Shown: positions 15,574-27,205 of the stretch, piece by piece
Layout: each line of letters opens with the position of its first letter
How positions within the stretch are numbered: position 1 is the stretch's first letter
NCBI GenBank assembly: GCA_004764695.1
Contig: SMSO01000025.1
Location: 3,814,102 to 3,878,101 of the forward strand
From: Schizochytrium sp. TIO01
Taxonomy: Eukaryota > Sar > Bigyra > Thraustochytrida > Thraustochytriidae
Direction of reading: 5' to 3'
Length of the DNA stretch: 64,000 nt
Made by a program: the position numbers and the translations under genes
The notes under the pieces: model-generated
Told to the model about the DNA's origin: nothing
Seen by the model: only the letters and a program-made list of their open reading frames with translations
Databases searched by the model: none

Positions 15574-17405
15574 TTACTGGCCAAACTTGGAGAACAATTC
15601 TTGGCCTGCGTGCCAAGTGCCAATCACGCCGAGGATTGAGCCAACAATGATAACAAAAATATCCACTGCTGCGGCGAACTTGGAGATTTGATCACCATAA
15701 AGCTTCAAGTGAAAATATGCTGGCAGAATTAGAGCAAGGAGGGCACATGCGCCCGCGCCAACGAGCGAGATAAAATCACCAAAGTTAGGGATACCAATGG
15801 CAATGAAGACAGCGCCAAATACCACAATTACTCGAACTAAACTTTTGACCCATTGAGACCGACCAGACAGAACAGAGGAGCTTTCGATAATCTATGATGT
15901 GTTGCAAAGGATTCAATAAAACGGTAGAAGAAATATGATCACCCACCCATACCACACACGCATTGGAATAAGGCAAATGTTAGTCTTTTGATACAAAAGG
16001 AGCAGATTGTCATCATTTGAGATGATGTTCCTATCAATGAAACAAGTCATGTGCTTATGATGGATAAACTTACCGTATAGACAGGGAGCATCATGAGCGG
16101 GAAGGTAAAGAAAAGGCCTGTCGAAAGTGCAACCTTGACTATCTTTGTCGGAATACCATCACCGAGATTGAGCGTGATGATTTCTTTTGTACTATCAGCA
16201 TAGGCAATGTAACCAAGTGACCCAAAGACAATATAGACTGAAGTAACCATGGCCATGGTAGTCGCAAGAATGCGACGAAAATGAGGTTTGTTCTGCATTG
16301 ACTCATGAATGTTGAGAATAACACCGACACCTTCATAGCAGTAAATAGCCACGCCAAAAAAGTAAGGGAGATTAGCGAAAACAACCCCAAAAATGACATT
16401 GCTCAAGGCATTTTCCATATGGAGTTCGTGCTCATGAAAGACCTCTACGTCAAAAGAGATAACTACGAGCATGCCGATAATGTTAGCTACATCTGCCACG
16501 AGCGCAAATGGAGAAAGGTTCTTGATATGGCGATAAAGAGCGAGCAGTGAGAGACCAGGAATCGTGAGCAAGATGATAGTACTGTTGCTAAATTCGGGCA
16601 TGACTGTGTGCATATTCTCACCAATAAAAAGGACGTATGCACAACAAAAGGCCACCTGCGTAAGTACAAGTAAGAAGTCAATGATTACAGAGCCGGTGGG
16701 TCCGAGGACGCCGTAAGCAATGTCACCATAACCACGTACCATCTTGCCCTGTTGTTGTAGCTGTATCTTACAGTCCACCAAAAGCATCATGGCATACGTA
16801 GACATTGTGCCAACAAAGCCAACGACCCCGATGGAACCTAGGAGACCTGTTTTCATGAAGGCGTATGGTAAACCAAGCACGCCAGCTCCTACAAAGGAGA
16901 TGAACATGTGGGCCGCTGTGGACCGATCAGAGTTGAGAAGGGTTGTGGGGTTTGCTTCATCAGATGAACCCTTTAACTTCAACATGTCTTTGCCATCCTT
17001 ACTACCACCGTCTTGGCTCGCACCATCCGGATCGAGAGCATCCTCTTCGCCATAGCTTTCATAAGAGTCATCATCTCCATCTCCTTTTTCCAGGTCATCG
17101 GGATGCTGGGACCCGCTTTTAGATTGTGATTTCTCGTAGTTGTCAGCAGAGTCAAAGCTGTCTTCATAATCTGAATCCTTTGCCCTAGATTTGTTTTGAC
17201 GCCATGAATCCTTAGTTGAGTTCCAGGACTTCCTAGCTGTGTTGCCGTTTTCATCATTTTCGTTGGCGCTGTCGGAGTTGAGCTTGTGATGCTGTTGAAC
17301 CTGCTCATCCCCGCTGACCTCACGCAACTCCACCCCGTTCTGGCTTCGTTTGCGAGCCGGTCTTCGGGCGTGCTGACCAGGATAGTCTTCCTCCACATCG
17401 AGCAT
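15574..17405 (-). CDS. AAAP-family amino-acid transporter (two exons)
   Basis: Exon 1 is 17405-16074 and exon 2 is 15891-15574, joined across a 182-bp intron (15892-16073) with a GTAAGT donor and a TAG acceptor. The splice restores a continuous PVYT-IIESS reading, giving about 549 residues. The start is the first ATG (MLDVEEDYPG); the upstream extension has only TTG. Residues 1-160 form a hydrophilic, acidic Ser/Asp/Lys-rich cytosolic tail. From about 165 there are about 11 membrane segments, beginning with FVGAGVLGLPYAF, the hallmark TM1 of PF01490 amino-acid/auxin permeases, and later YCYEGVGVILNIHESM, typical of TM6-7. The family moves amino acids with protons or sodium across plasma or vacuolar/lysosomal membranes. 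Substrate and membrane cannot be told from sequence. The long charged tail resembles vacuolar AVT-type members, but this is only suggestive. Confidence 0.9.
15892..16073 (-). other. Spliceosomal intron in the AAAP transporter
   Basis: The donor is CG|GTAAGT at 16073 (minus strand) and the acceptor ATAG|ATTATC at 15892. The exon 1 frame would otherwise run into a short non-membrane tail and stop at 16047. Removing the intron restores the last three transmembrane segments. It is the only intron I can define in this window. Confidence 0.88.
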
Positions 17406-19064
17406 GTCGACCCTCCGAAATATCCCTCGCACCAACTTCGAGCACGAGTTTTAATCGCTTTGTTGCGAAGGCGTTCGTGGAGATTGTAAATTGGGTTCAC
17501 GGAAAGTTAAATAGTAAAGAGATCCCTATTTGACTAGAGCGCCACCACGGTCGAAATGATTGGGTAGAATCGCGGTCGCCAAGGTCTATGTGGTCCTCAG
17601 TAGTGGAGTGGACAGGTATCTAAGGAGTGTTTTGGCTCGATGCCACGAGGGTCGTTGCTGTGCAGCAGGGCTTGGCGCGCCAGTCTCCAGCTGTGGCAAG
17701 ACTTGCGTGTTTTTGTCAATAGAAGTTGCTCTCGTGCTACTTATACGAGTTCGACGAGTGCACCGCCTCTATCAATTTATGCATACAGAGTTTCATACAA
17801 ATTTTATATGGGTCCAATTACCCTTCGTTAATAATAACGATGGTGAGACCAACTTAGAGACTTATCAAATGGTTCAAATGGGTTCACCGTCCCACCTTCC
17901 ACAGGAATGATATAATAACTTAGTAGAAGGATAGTAGTAGGTATCTACTCTAACTCCATAGTGAAAGACTAATTGAGGGGTTAGAACGGGGTTATAGTGT
18001 TGTGATAGGAATCAGTACGGTGATGCGCGCATCAGGAGAACAGTTAGAACGATTCTTAGCATCCATTAGGTTAGGCCTAATCTAACAGGTGACCTTGTGG
18101 ATCCGACCAAAGATGGCGATTCCATGCCACGTGCATCTTTGTAATGCTCTCGGTCGATCGTGTCTGAGTCGTATCTCGTTTTACATCAGCGGAGGAGATT
18201 AATGGCTTGATTTGAAAGAGCTGCCTCGATCAACCCTATTGCGCTTCGTGCCCTCTCAAAGCACGATTGCGTTCTCCGATACAAAGTACCTGGGCACTCA
18301 CTCTCTAGAGGTAGGTAGGTGCCTGTGGTTCTCCGTTGGTCATTGACCAGAAACCACCACGAGCGTTATTCTTCGGAGATCCTGGGATATGCTGCTTTCA
18401 CTACCCACCAGCACAGCTTTGTAGACTCATAGGCAAGAATTTGCAAGAAGTATAGGCTCTCCCCTCAAAGTATCTGCTCTATGGATGAATGATAGGTACA
18501 GGAAAGTCAGCAACAGGGCCCGTTTCTAGATCATTCGAGGGTCCCTCCGGCCGGAGGCTTCACGACTTCGTCGCTGACAGGTCTTGCCTGCAGCAAGAAT
18601 CACGCCCGGCATACTGACTGTGTCGAGGATGGTCGGCTGGCCAGAGCCTGTTCCAAGGTCAGCAGTTCATGGCAGTTTTGCCAGTTCTGGGTCGCGAGCG
18701 AGCTTGAAAATGTAATGCAATGTGATGTAGTGCAATGCAATGCAATGCACTCCTACAGTGCAATCTAATTGCAATTCAACGCAAGGTTCTGAAGCTCTTG
18801 GGGATTTGTCCTCACATCCATCTTGGCAGGAGCTCGTAATGAAATCACTCGCGAACTACGCCGACCGCTGCGGACAAGGCACACTCTCAGAGCGTCGGCA
18901 CCGACCCCGCCGGAGTTCTTCGCGACGAGTGTGCCTAACCAACGTCAGCCCAGCAAGCAGACGGCAGAGCCACCTGGCTAGACACGAGCTCGCCCGATCG
19001 CAACCAATCTGCTGTTCCCGCAACTTGAATGATCCAGAATGTCGGCCGCTCCTGGTCAGCTTGG

Positions 19065-19132
19065 CATTCATTCATTCATACATTCAATCCCTCATTCATT
19101 CAATCAATCATTCCACAATCATCATTCATTCC
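19065..19132. repeat. ATTC/AATC imperfect tetranucleotide repeat
   Basis: Imperfect tandem ATTC units with interruptions (ATAC, AATC). Confidence 0.85.
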
Positions 19133-19247
19133 ACTGAAAGGAAGGAAGCATCCCAATATCCTCCAGAGCTCTTCCAATCAACGTGCAGTGCTTCGTAGAC
19201 TGCGAAAGATCGCTCGCTGTGCCCTCCGTCGCTCGTGGTCCTCCAGC

Positions 19248-19275
19248 TTGCCTGCCTGCCTGCCTGCCTGCCTGC
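19248..19275. repeat. TGCC tetranucleotide repeat
   Basis: About six to seven tandem TGCC units. Confidence 0.9.
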
Positions 19276-19370
19276 TGCTCCGCGTCCTGAGCTCTGAGCT
19301 CTGAGCACTGCGAAGGAAGCGCCGCAAAGTCAGTCAGATTTCTGATCTCAGCGAATTTGAAATCCTGAAG

Positions 19371-19443
19371 AACGAGAAAGAGAGAAAGAAAGAAAGTCAA
19401 GTCAGAAAAAGAAAAGGCAAGGAAAGCAAAGGAAAGAAAAGCA
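19371..19443. repeat. Purine-rich tract (AAAG/GGAAAG)
   Basis: Almost entirely A and G on the plus strand, with imperfect AAAG and GGAAAG units, about 0.9 kb upstream of the DnaJ start. Confidence 0.8.
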
Positions 19444-20358
19444 GGTGGTAGTCGCCGCCTAGCGCGCGCTAGCAGTCGCCTCGCTGGTAGGCAGGCCCTA
19501 GCGCCGCTTAGTAGTGAGTGCATCATCATAGTTTTGTAGGCATCGATCGATCGATCATCAGTGTGGAATTAATTTCTCCATTCGCGCACTTGCGCGACCA
19601 CAGTGAAAAAAAGCAAACTAGACAACAATCGGCCAGACAATCAGTCAGACAATCAAACAGCGAACCTGCCAAGCAGCCACGCCTTGACCGGCCGTTTAAT
19701 CTAAGATAGTCAGTTCGTCGCACTCGGCACAACTTGAAGACAGACTGAGAGCAACCAATTATCTAGAAAGAGAGCGTGCGTGACATTTCCTCGCTTTTGT
19801 GACGGTGCTTAGTTAGCATTGTTTGTTTTTTGCTGCTTTTACTTTGCACTTTTTGGCTGCCTGAATAGGGATAAGCAGGAGCGAGCCATTCATTGGCAGC
19901 CTTTGCCGTGCTTAAACTCGTATCAGACTGTGGAGCGCACGGGGCCTGAGACCTCGACTTGGCGGAGACAGACAGCCGGCCGCCAGACCCATCTGGAGTT
20001 GGCTGCAACATAGAAATTGCTCAGGCTGGCGCGAGCTTTCCCAGCTCGGCAACGTGGGGATAGCTTGGGTGTCTATAGCTCGCGGCGTAAGGCCCGCTTT
20101 TACTAGAACCGCCTGCAATTTGGATTAATCGAGAAGGGTCTCAGCAATCCCTCCGCACGTCCATTCATTCAATCAAATAGACTCGCGACAAGCAATAGGC
20201 TGCACGCACAGAGGAGATTTCCTCACGGTGGATCTCTAGTCAGGCGTCTTGGAGTTAGCGCTTCAGGGTCCTGTCCTCTTTCCTTTTCCAAATTTTGAAT
20301 ATCAAACGCACCGTCACTTCTCGTGTCGGATTTGCTACATCCCTCTCTCCATAGCAAT

Positions 20359-21642
20359 ATGTCTGCGCTGCTTAGCTCCGTGTTGCGTCACGCCCGTTCT
20401 TCCAGGCCTGTGTGCCGTTCTTGTGGCGCCTCGTCGTCCTTCCCTCGCCTTTCGGCCTCCTCTTCTGGCAGCCTCGCGGGTGCTGGCATTCCCTCATCAT
20501 CTCCGTTCCAGAGCACAAGCTCATGGCGGCGCGGGTTCCACGGATCTTCCCGCCTTTTGAATAAGGACTACTACGAGGTGCTCGGCGTGTCTCGCGATGC
20601 GGATGACAAGACCATCAAGAAGAAGTACCGTGAGCTCGCCAAAAAGTATCACCCTGACTCTAGTTCCGAGGATAATGCGACCGCGCGGTTCCAGGAGATC
20701 ACACAGGCTTATGAGGTCCTTTCCGACAAGGAGAAGCGACAGGCGTATGACAACTTTGGTCCGAACTTTGAGAACATGGCCGGAGGTGGTGGCGGCGGCG
20801 GCTTCGGTGGTGGCGGCTTTGGTGGCTTCGGTGGCTTTGAGGACTTTTTCTCTGGCGGCTTCGGGCAACAGTCGAGGGGCCCAGGCTCCATGCGTATGGC
20901 AGGTGAGGATCTCGGCGTGCGGGTCAACTTGAGCTTTGAAGAGGCTGTTCGCGGTACTACAAAGACCATCCATTTCCTCGCAGACCAGAAGTGCGGCACC
21001 TGCAAGGGATCTGGAGCACGTGCAGGCGAGGACCCGGAGTTCAAGACATGCTCAGCATGTAATGGCCAGGGTGTGCGCATGACTATGGTAGGAGGGTTCA
21101 TCCAGGTGCCCACACCGTGTGAGGTTTGCCAGGGTGCTGGAAAGTCCATCAAGAATGAGTGTAACACGTGCCACGGATCAGGCGTGGAGAAGGAGGTGCG
21201 CCAGAGCCTCGATATTGAAGTCCCACCAGGTGTCGACACAGGCATGACCATGACTAGGGCTGGGTCAGGAAATGCAGGTATCAGAGGAGGACCTGCAGGA
21301 AATCTGATTCTGGAGTTTGGGGTTCTGCCGGACCACCACTTCAGACGCCGTGGAGCAGATGTCTACACGGAGTGCAAGGTATCCCTTGCCAAGGCAGTCA
21401 TGGGTGGCAAGGTACCGCTCCGCACACTTGATGGCGAGATCTTGCTCAAGGTCCCTGTCGGAGTGAGCAATGGAGAGACACAACGTCTTCGAAACAGGGG
21501 AATCGCGCAAGTCAACCGCCCGGGCGTACGTGGAGATCACTTCGTCAAGTTTGAGGTTGAGATGCCATCAAACCTCACGGATCGCCAGCGCGAGCTCATG
21601 GAGGAGTTCGAGAAGGAGGAGGAAAAGAAGGGCAAGAAATAG
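20359..21642 (+). CDS. DNAJA3: Mitochondrial type I DnaJ/Hsp40 co-chaperone
   Basis: 427 residues from the ATG at 20359; the upstream in-frame extension has only a GTG. Residues 1-65 are rich in Ser, Arg and Ala with no acidic residue, as in a mitochondrial targeting presequence (RRGFHGSSRLL just before the J domain). The J domain spans about 69-135 with HPD at 98-100. A Gly/Phe region follows (about 141-170). The zinc-finger domain has four CxxCxGxG repeats: CGTCKGSG, CSACNGQG, CEVCQGAG and CNTCHGSG (212-275). The C-terminal substrate-binding domain reaches about 400, and the tail is acidic then lysine-rich. This is the full type I layout (Mdj1/DNAJA3/bacterial DnaJ). It would stimulate mitochondrial Hsp70 ATPase and deliver unfolded proteins. 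Length is typical, and no intron is present. Confidence 0.96.
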   Translation: MSALLSSVLRHARSSRPVCRSCGASSSFPRLSASSSGSLAGAGIPSSSPFQSTSSWRRGFHGSSRLLNKDYYEVLGVSRDADDKTIKKKYRELAKKYHPDSSSEDNATARFQEITQAYEVLSDKEKRQAYDNFGPNFENMAGGGGGGGFGGGGFGGFGGFEDFFSGGFGQQSRGPGSMRMAGEDLGVRVNLSFEEAVRGTTKTIHFLADQKCGTCKGSGARAGEDPEFKTCSACNGQGVRMTMVGGFIQVPTPCEVCQGAGKSIKNECNTCHGSGVEKEVRQSLDIEVPPGVDTGMTMTRAGSGNAGIRGGPAGNLILEFGVLPDHHFRRRGADVYTECKVSLAKAVMGGKVPLRTLDGEILLKVPVGVSNGETQRLRNRGIAQVNRPGVRGDHFVKFEVEMPSNLTDRQRELMEEFEKEEEKKGKK

Positions 21643-24600
21643 ATGCCCGCAATCCAATCCACTATTCCAGTCCCGGCCCTCTGCAACCAGCTAGCTAGTC
21701 AGCGAACCGCGTGTTCGAAAGAAAACCAACCCTCATCAACCTCAACAGCAATTATATCTACTACTATTGTCACAGGAATCTCAGCTTTAAAAACATGAAC
21801 CGAAAAAGAAAAAAGCACATCACATCAAAACTCACAACTTACTATTCGTCAAACTATTTTTTCCTCTTTCTTTAATAATTGCCTTCCGTTTTATCTTACC
21901 AACCCGCTCTTTTTTATTTAGCTGCTCGTAATCTTTAAATCCTGAGATTTATTTAGATAAAAAGCTGTCTCGATGTATTCGTACGCTACAGGTATTTAAA
22001 AAAACCATGTTTCTTATTTCACGTTTTTTAATAGGTTAGGTCACCACATTTTGTAAATATCTTTTCTTGTTCATATCATCTACGGCAATAATTTCAATTT
22101 TGTAAACTTTTAAATTCTCATAAGTATAATGTCGCGATTGTTCCGACGAATTGCTGTGATTTCGAAAAGAAATTAAAAAAACATTTAAAAAAATCAAGAT
22201 GAAAGCATCCTAAAGGTCACAGTGCGGAGTAACATTTAGTCGAAAAATGGGAAAGGGAACAAATCGAACTGATGTCAAACCCGATATCCGCAGCAAGGGA
22301 AGTTTCTAGTTTTGAATGGTTGTACCATGGAACAAAATTGTCACGCTTCCCCATAGATTTGGGGGAATTCGAAGCTCGCTGGAGTCTTGACGAGGGTTAA
22401 GAGTTATATGACCTTTCTTTCTTTCTTTCTTTTTTATTAAAAATAAAAACTTGTTCGTTGTATTGATCTTATGAGAGCAACGCGCTCTCATATCTTCAGA
22501 GGCTGCTGAAAATTTATTGCTTTAGACAAACCTTTGTAATGAACATCTATCAACGTTCGCTTGTATCCTCTCTCATTGAAACTACTAACAACCTAACGGT
22601 TACAATTTATTATCAACTCTTTTCTCTGCATGGACATACTTGAGTCTGCCATACGAAGCGAATTCTTCTCTGATCTTCGCATTCATAGGCTAGTTGAACC
22701 GGTTTATTTTCTTGTAACCCAATTATTCAATTATCATTCACCGACCTATTTTTCATCTCCACCGGACAAACCCCATACTTTACGTCAGCAGTTGCTTCCT
22801 CTGCCACATTGCTTGTGTCTACTACATGAGATGTTTGCCTAATTCTATAGTATTAATGTATGCAGTTAGGTAGGTACTAGGTACGACTGACTATTGACGC
22901 AAATTAAAAGAGTTCATCGTCAATCAATCTTGAGGAGCTGGCTCGTTCTACACCTCGTCGCATTTTCCCACAATCGCGTATCTAGTTAGTCCAATCATCT
23001 TCGCCATGGCAGTCAGGACTTTATACTTTTCACCTTATACTTAGTTGTATTGCGGCAACACCAGCTCCTCTCCCGCTAGCGCATTGATCCAGCATGAACA
23101 GTCTCATATGATGCAGCAGGAATAGTTTTTCTACTCAGCTTCTAAAATCTTATCTGACCCCTAGTGCAACCCTATGTTTTGACCAAATAAGAAGGACTTC
23201 AAGTAGTGAGTAAGTACTTTGAGCACCTAGCTACCAAGTTACTTCTGATTTTGAGATTCCTTCTGGTTGCTTCGAGTTGACTTCCTTAAAGTGCTGCGCC
23301 GTACCTACCTAGTAGTACATACTACAAATGAAAAGCGACTTCTCTTTGTTTTTTACTCTTGCTATGCTCCTTTCTAACTTGAGTTTATGCAGACTTGTTA
23401 GTAGTGGTCGCTTAATAATAGATAGATAGATATGTAGGGGCTATCACTGGGGGATTTATAAGGTCGATTCCTACTGTACAATCCAGCCTGAGGCACCCTG
23501 CTTGCTTCAAAGGTGCGGAGCGGGTGCTTTGATTTGGGTAAACCTCAAGCAGAAGAAAAGCTTTGGAGGGTGTAATTGATAGGCCCTCTATGGTTTCTTT
23601 TATCTCAACGAAGTGGCTTTATGAGGTGGCCAACGACTTAGCTTTCGCACACCTCCTTGGACACAGTGCTTCTCTCACAAAACTCATCTATTCCTCTCTA
23701 CGACTACAATCTATATAGTGTCATGAGGCAAATTAAACACTGTGTTCTGTAATAAGAATTATTTGCACATGGCCAGCGGAGATCAAAGTGCCGAAAAGAG
23801 GAAACTTTTATTTACACGCGCTGAGGTTTGCTGGTAAATTGAAAGTGGTGCTGGTGCTGGTGCTGGCGCTGTTGCTTCGTACCTAAGACTGCTGTCGCAA
23901 ATACAAAACCAGCCACTTGATCTTAGCTAGGTGGTCATAATCGAGTTGCATCGTTCTCACACTCTAAAAGCTTGAGCTGGAGAAGGAGAGGCATCGATTG
24001 CTGCGGCCAAACACCCTCGCCTACGGGTGTACACTCGCTGCTCATCCTAAGCGACTAAAGGAAACCTTTAAAAACAAGCACGAGTCTTTGAAAGAAGGCG
24101 CACTGGGCTTCGAGAGACATCTGAACACATTTACGTGGTAGCATCAATAGGTATTGCTGCTCCTAAATCTGAAAAAGCTGTGGTGACGCTTGATAACTTG
24201 CTTCAAATTGGTTTACCAGAAGGCTCTCTTCCATAGGTACCACCGAGTTTGAAGCTACTACCTAGTTTCCTGTATCTCTCTCTATCTACCTACCCGCCTA
24301 GGAAACTACTGAGTTTGCAACTTGAGCTGAGCACATCGTGAGCGAGTTTGCAGTACTATTTCTTACTACAAACCCAGATAAGCCTGTGGCGCGTGGCCAG
24401 TCTTGCGCAAGTCGCAGCAGAACCGCTTCACTCGCTCGGCTCGAGTTGCCTTTCGTTGCAGCTTGTTCGAGTGTAGGAAACAACTACTCGTGTACGTAGG
24501 ACAGCCGAGGCAAGAATTAGCACATAAGAAGCAGTCACAACCTCAGACTGTTGCTATTCCTTAAATCACGAATCTCCCCTTGCTATTGCGCTGGCGCTTT

Positions 24601-24688
24601 AGAAAGGATTTATTTCTTCGACAAGTATTCAACTATATCGACCGAAAGATTAGTGGATTGATTAATTGATCATCTCACATCTGCAAAG
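21643..24688. other. Intergenic region between DnaJ and VTT-like membrane protein
   Basis: About 3 kb without a supported gene. The first kilobase is AT-rich and probably contains the DnaJ 3' UTR. A CTTT run lies at 22411-22436, TAGGTA/CTAG-type motifs at about 22865, 23220, 23305 and 24235, and a short GCTGGT repeat near 23845. The promoter of the downstream gene is expected near 24.3-24.65 kb. Confidence 0.55.
22411..22436. repeat. CTTT microsatellite with T tract
   Basis: About five CTTT units followed by TTTTT. Confidence 0.85.
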
Positions 24689-27205
24689 ATGCCTGATGGC
24701 GCTATATCACCAGCAGTACTTCAAGTCGATAGTGAGGATAATGTCCAGCCAAACCGTCGTCGTGAATCCTTCGCAACACGATACGACCGCAAGTATGCCA
24801 AGCAGGGCTCTGTACTCTTAGACGAGGGTAAAAAGGCAACGGTTCCTCAGCAGATTGTGATTTTCATCCTTGTGCTAGTCTTTGGTCTCCTCTTCTTGTA
24901 CATTTTCAGTGCTCTCCCGTACTGTTTGGGAGGCTCGTTCTACTCCGCTCTCGACGCTCACTACAACCTCTTTAGCTATATTTTCGGATGCTCAGCTGCT
25001 CTAGCTGTTATTCTGTATGTGTTAGACGTCCGATTCTGGAGTGGTAGGTGGCACTACGTTGGACTTTGTCTTATTGTTATCACTGTGCTCGGCTTTTGTG
25101 TGTCTATGCTTTTTGCCACAGAAGCTTACGTCATTGCACCGATTGCTGTCTTTCTCTTTGGTGCACCTATAGTCTTGCTCAGTCTTAAGGTGACGTTGTT
25201 CAGGAAAATGGATCTTCTGGACCTGCTCAACGTTCTGGGTATCTCCCTATGGTTTGTTTTTGCCGCTTCATCTACACTATGGCTAGTGTGGATTATTGTA
25301 AGCGACCACTGGTGGAACTTAAGTACCAAGGTAGTGTTTTACGAGAAAATGACTTGTAACTCCTCAGGAGTTGACCTTGAGACTCTCACGTCAGACTACA
25401 TTGCAAACCTTACATCCGATGAGTACAGCGAGATAAATGAAACTCTCGTCACCTGCACGAGTGCGTTCTTGCTCTGGCTCCTACCTCTGGTTCTTGCTCT
25501 TTGGGCCTTCACTTTCGCAGGCATGCTCTATTTTGTTGCACGCGCTGTGCGTACTTCTCGTATTGCTGACTCTGAGACGAAGGCCCTTGACCCTCTGGCT
25601 CAAGCGTTTCTCATGTTTGTCTCACTTGGTCTTCTTGGTATCTATGCTGCTTCAGGGATCGCTGGTGCTCAAATGGCCCTTACCAACATTGTACTCGCCC
25701 TTGGATTTTTGGCCCTCGTTGTTGCTGGTATAGTGGTGGTAGCGGTCTTCGGATGGAGCGACATTCTTGGTGCTCTTGAAGGGACACCACTTGGCAACCG
25801 AATGCTTGCGTTTATCAATTCGGACTGGGTCAAGGCAATGATGCTAATGCTCACCACCCCTCTGATGTTGATCTACTTCTTTTTGAGTATCATCACTCAA
25901 ACAAATCGCAAACTTTGGTCATGTACGAAGCCCCTTGAACCAGAACATCGCAAGTACATTATGACAGCCAACGCTACCTCAATGTGGCGTTCTGTCTTAG
26001 CCTGGGAGTGGTCCAGCGTCTTGATAAAGACTCTTTGGATCGGAATTCTCTTCTTTCTTTTTGCCGTTGGTGTTACGCGTATTACCACGCTGTTCTTGTC
26101 CTGGCTCAATGGCGTGCTCTCGAGCGTCTCGCTTTTGATAACTACGTTTATCTTCATTGCTGTCGGTATCGTCATGTTTCTTCTGCCCCCGGTGCCTGGT
26201 GTGCCGGTGTACGTGGCTGGTGGTATTATTCTTGTCTCTAGCGCCACGGATCTGCTCACATTTTGGGGCGGTGTGGCCTACACCATGGGAATTTGCTACA
26301 TGCTGAAGATGATCGCAATTATTATTCAACAAAAGGTCTTTGGTGAATATATGGCTTCCCGTAGCGTATGGGTGCGTAGCTTCATTGGTGTAAATAGCGT
26401 TGAGATGCGCGCTATTCGTCGCATTCTCCAGGCACCCGGTATGACTTGGCCTAAGGTTTCTGTTCTTTGCGGAGGACCTGACTGGCCAACTTCTGTGACC
26501 ACTGGCATCCTCAGATTAAATCTGGGTTCTATGCTCTTGGGCTCGCAACCAGTCTTCTTTTTAATTGCCCCGTGTGTGTTAGCAGGTGCTATGTTGCTAC
26601 GTTCTAGCGAGGGTGGCATTTGGTCAAGTGTTTCTACAATGACACTGGCGCTCGCAGTCATCACCCAAAGTGCTGCCATGCTTATTGCAGTGCATTTTAT
26701 TGCCAAGGTATCTGTTGAGGATCGCGAGGAGCTTCTTAAGGAGAAGGATGACGAAGAGGTATTGGAACTTGAAATCAAAAGCCGCAATAAGTTGTACCTT
26801 CACCGTACGATTTCTTCATGGAAGCACATTGGATGGTTTAATCGTATCCTGCTTGCATCATCTTCTCTTTGCATGACCGTTTCGTGTTATATGTTTGAGC
26901 TCTTAGGATCAGAGTGCTTTGTTTCCTTTGAAGTCAGTGACTCAATTGAGGATGACCTTGGAGGAAACGCTCTCAATCTTGTGAAACCTCTTGGCTGGTA
27001 TGCGCTCTTGCTGTTTGCCTACTCGACATGCGTTCTCTTTATCTATAACTTCTTTATGAACCAGGTGGTATCATATGCTTTCAAGAGACCGAACCACTGG
27101 GCTCATGCCGAAGCAAAGGAGCGCTTGGAAGCAGACATAGCAGCAGACAAGGTCCGCGCTTCGCCCTCCGAGGAGGGTAAGATTGGTGAACCCATACAAG
27201 CGTGA
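24689..27205 (+). CDS. Polytopic membrane protein with VTT/DedA-like core
   Basis: 838 residues from a clear ATG, no intron. After a hydrophilic N-terminus (1-50) I count about 16 hydrophobic segments. Between segments 5 and 6 a loop (about 220-262) carries N-glycosylation sequons (NSS, NLT, NET) and two cysteines, suggesting a lumenal or extracellular loop. Near residue 500 the segment FLLPPVPGVPVYVAGGIILV, followed by GGVAYTMGICYMLKMIAIII, resembles the LPxPG...aGG core of VTT (DedA/TMEM41/VMP1/TVP38) proteins, which act as lipid scramblases in the ER and Golgi. A charged cytosolic stretch (EDREELLKEKDDEEVLELEIK) precedes the last two segments. It is much longer than ordinary VTT proteins (about 250-400 residues), so extra N- and C-terminal membrane blocks have been added. 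The VTT link is my inference from one motif; the multi-pass topology is clear. Confidence 0.75.
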   Translation: MPDGAISPAVLQVDSEDNVQPNRRRESFATRYDRKYAKQGSVLLDEGKKATVPQQIVIFILVLVFGLLFLYIFSALPYCLGGSFYSALDAHYNLFSYIFGCSAALAVILYVLDVRFWSGRWHYVGLCLIVITVLGFCVSMLFATEAYVIAPIAVFLFGAPIVLLSLKVTLFRKMDLLDLLNVLGISLWFVFAASSTLWLVWIIVSDHWWNLSTKVVFYEKMTCNSSGVDLETLTSDYIANLTSDEYSEINETLVTCTSAFLLWLLPLVLALWAFTFAGMLYFVARAVRTSRIADSETKALDPLAQAFLMFVSLGLLGIYAASGIAGAQMALTNIVLALGFLALVVAGIVVVAVFGWSDILGALEGTPLGNRMLAFINSDWVKAMMLMLTTPLMLIYFFLSIITQTNRKLWSCTKPLEPEHRKYIMTANATSMWRSVLAWEWSSVLIKTLWIGILFFLFAVGVTRITTLFLSWLNGVLSSVSLLITTFIFIAVGIVMFLLPPVPGVPVYVAGGIILVSSATDLLTFWGGVAYTMGICYMLKMIAIIIQQKVFGEYMASRSVWVRSFIGVNSVEMRAIRRILQAPGMTWPKVSVLCGGPDWPTSVTTGILRLNLGSMLLGSQPVFFLIAPCVLAGAMLLRSSEGGIWSSVSTMTLALAVITQSAAMLIAVHFIAKVSVEDREELLKEKDDEEVLELEIKSRNKLYLHRTISSWKHIGWFNRILLASSSLCMTVSCYMFELLGSECFVSFEVSDSIEDDLGGNALNLVKPLGWYALLLFAYSTCVLFIYNFFMNQVVSYAFKRPNHWAHAEAKERLEADIAADKVRASPSEEGKIGEPIQA

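Larger units (their letters stand above)
17406..20358. other. Intergenic region upstream of transporter and DnaJ (divergent)
   Basis: About 2.95 kb with no convincing gene. It includes TAGGTAGG-like motifs near 17940 and 18307, a 14-bp GC-rich palindrome at 18544-18557, ATTC repeats at about 19065-19132, a TGCC run at 19248-19275, a purine-rich stretch at 19371-19443 and a GATC run near 19542. GC-rich stretches are open in several frames, but the translations are low-complexity and unlike proteins. Confidence 0.55.
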
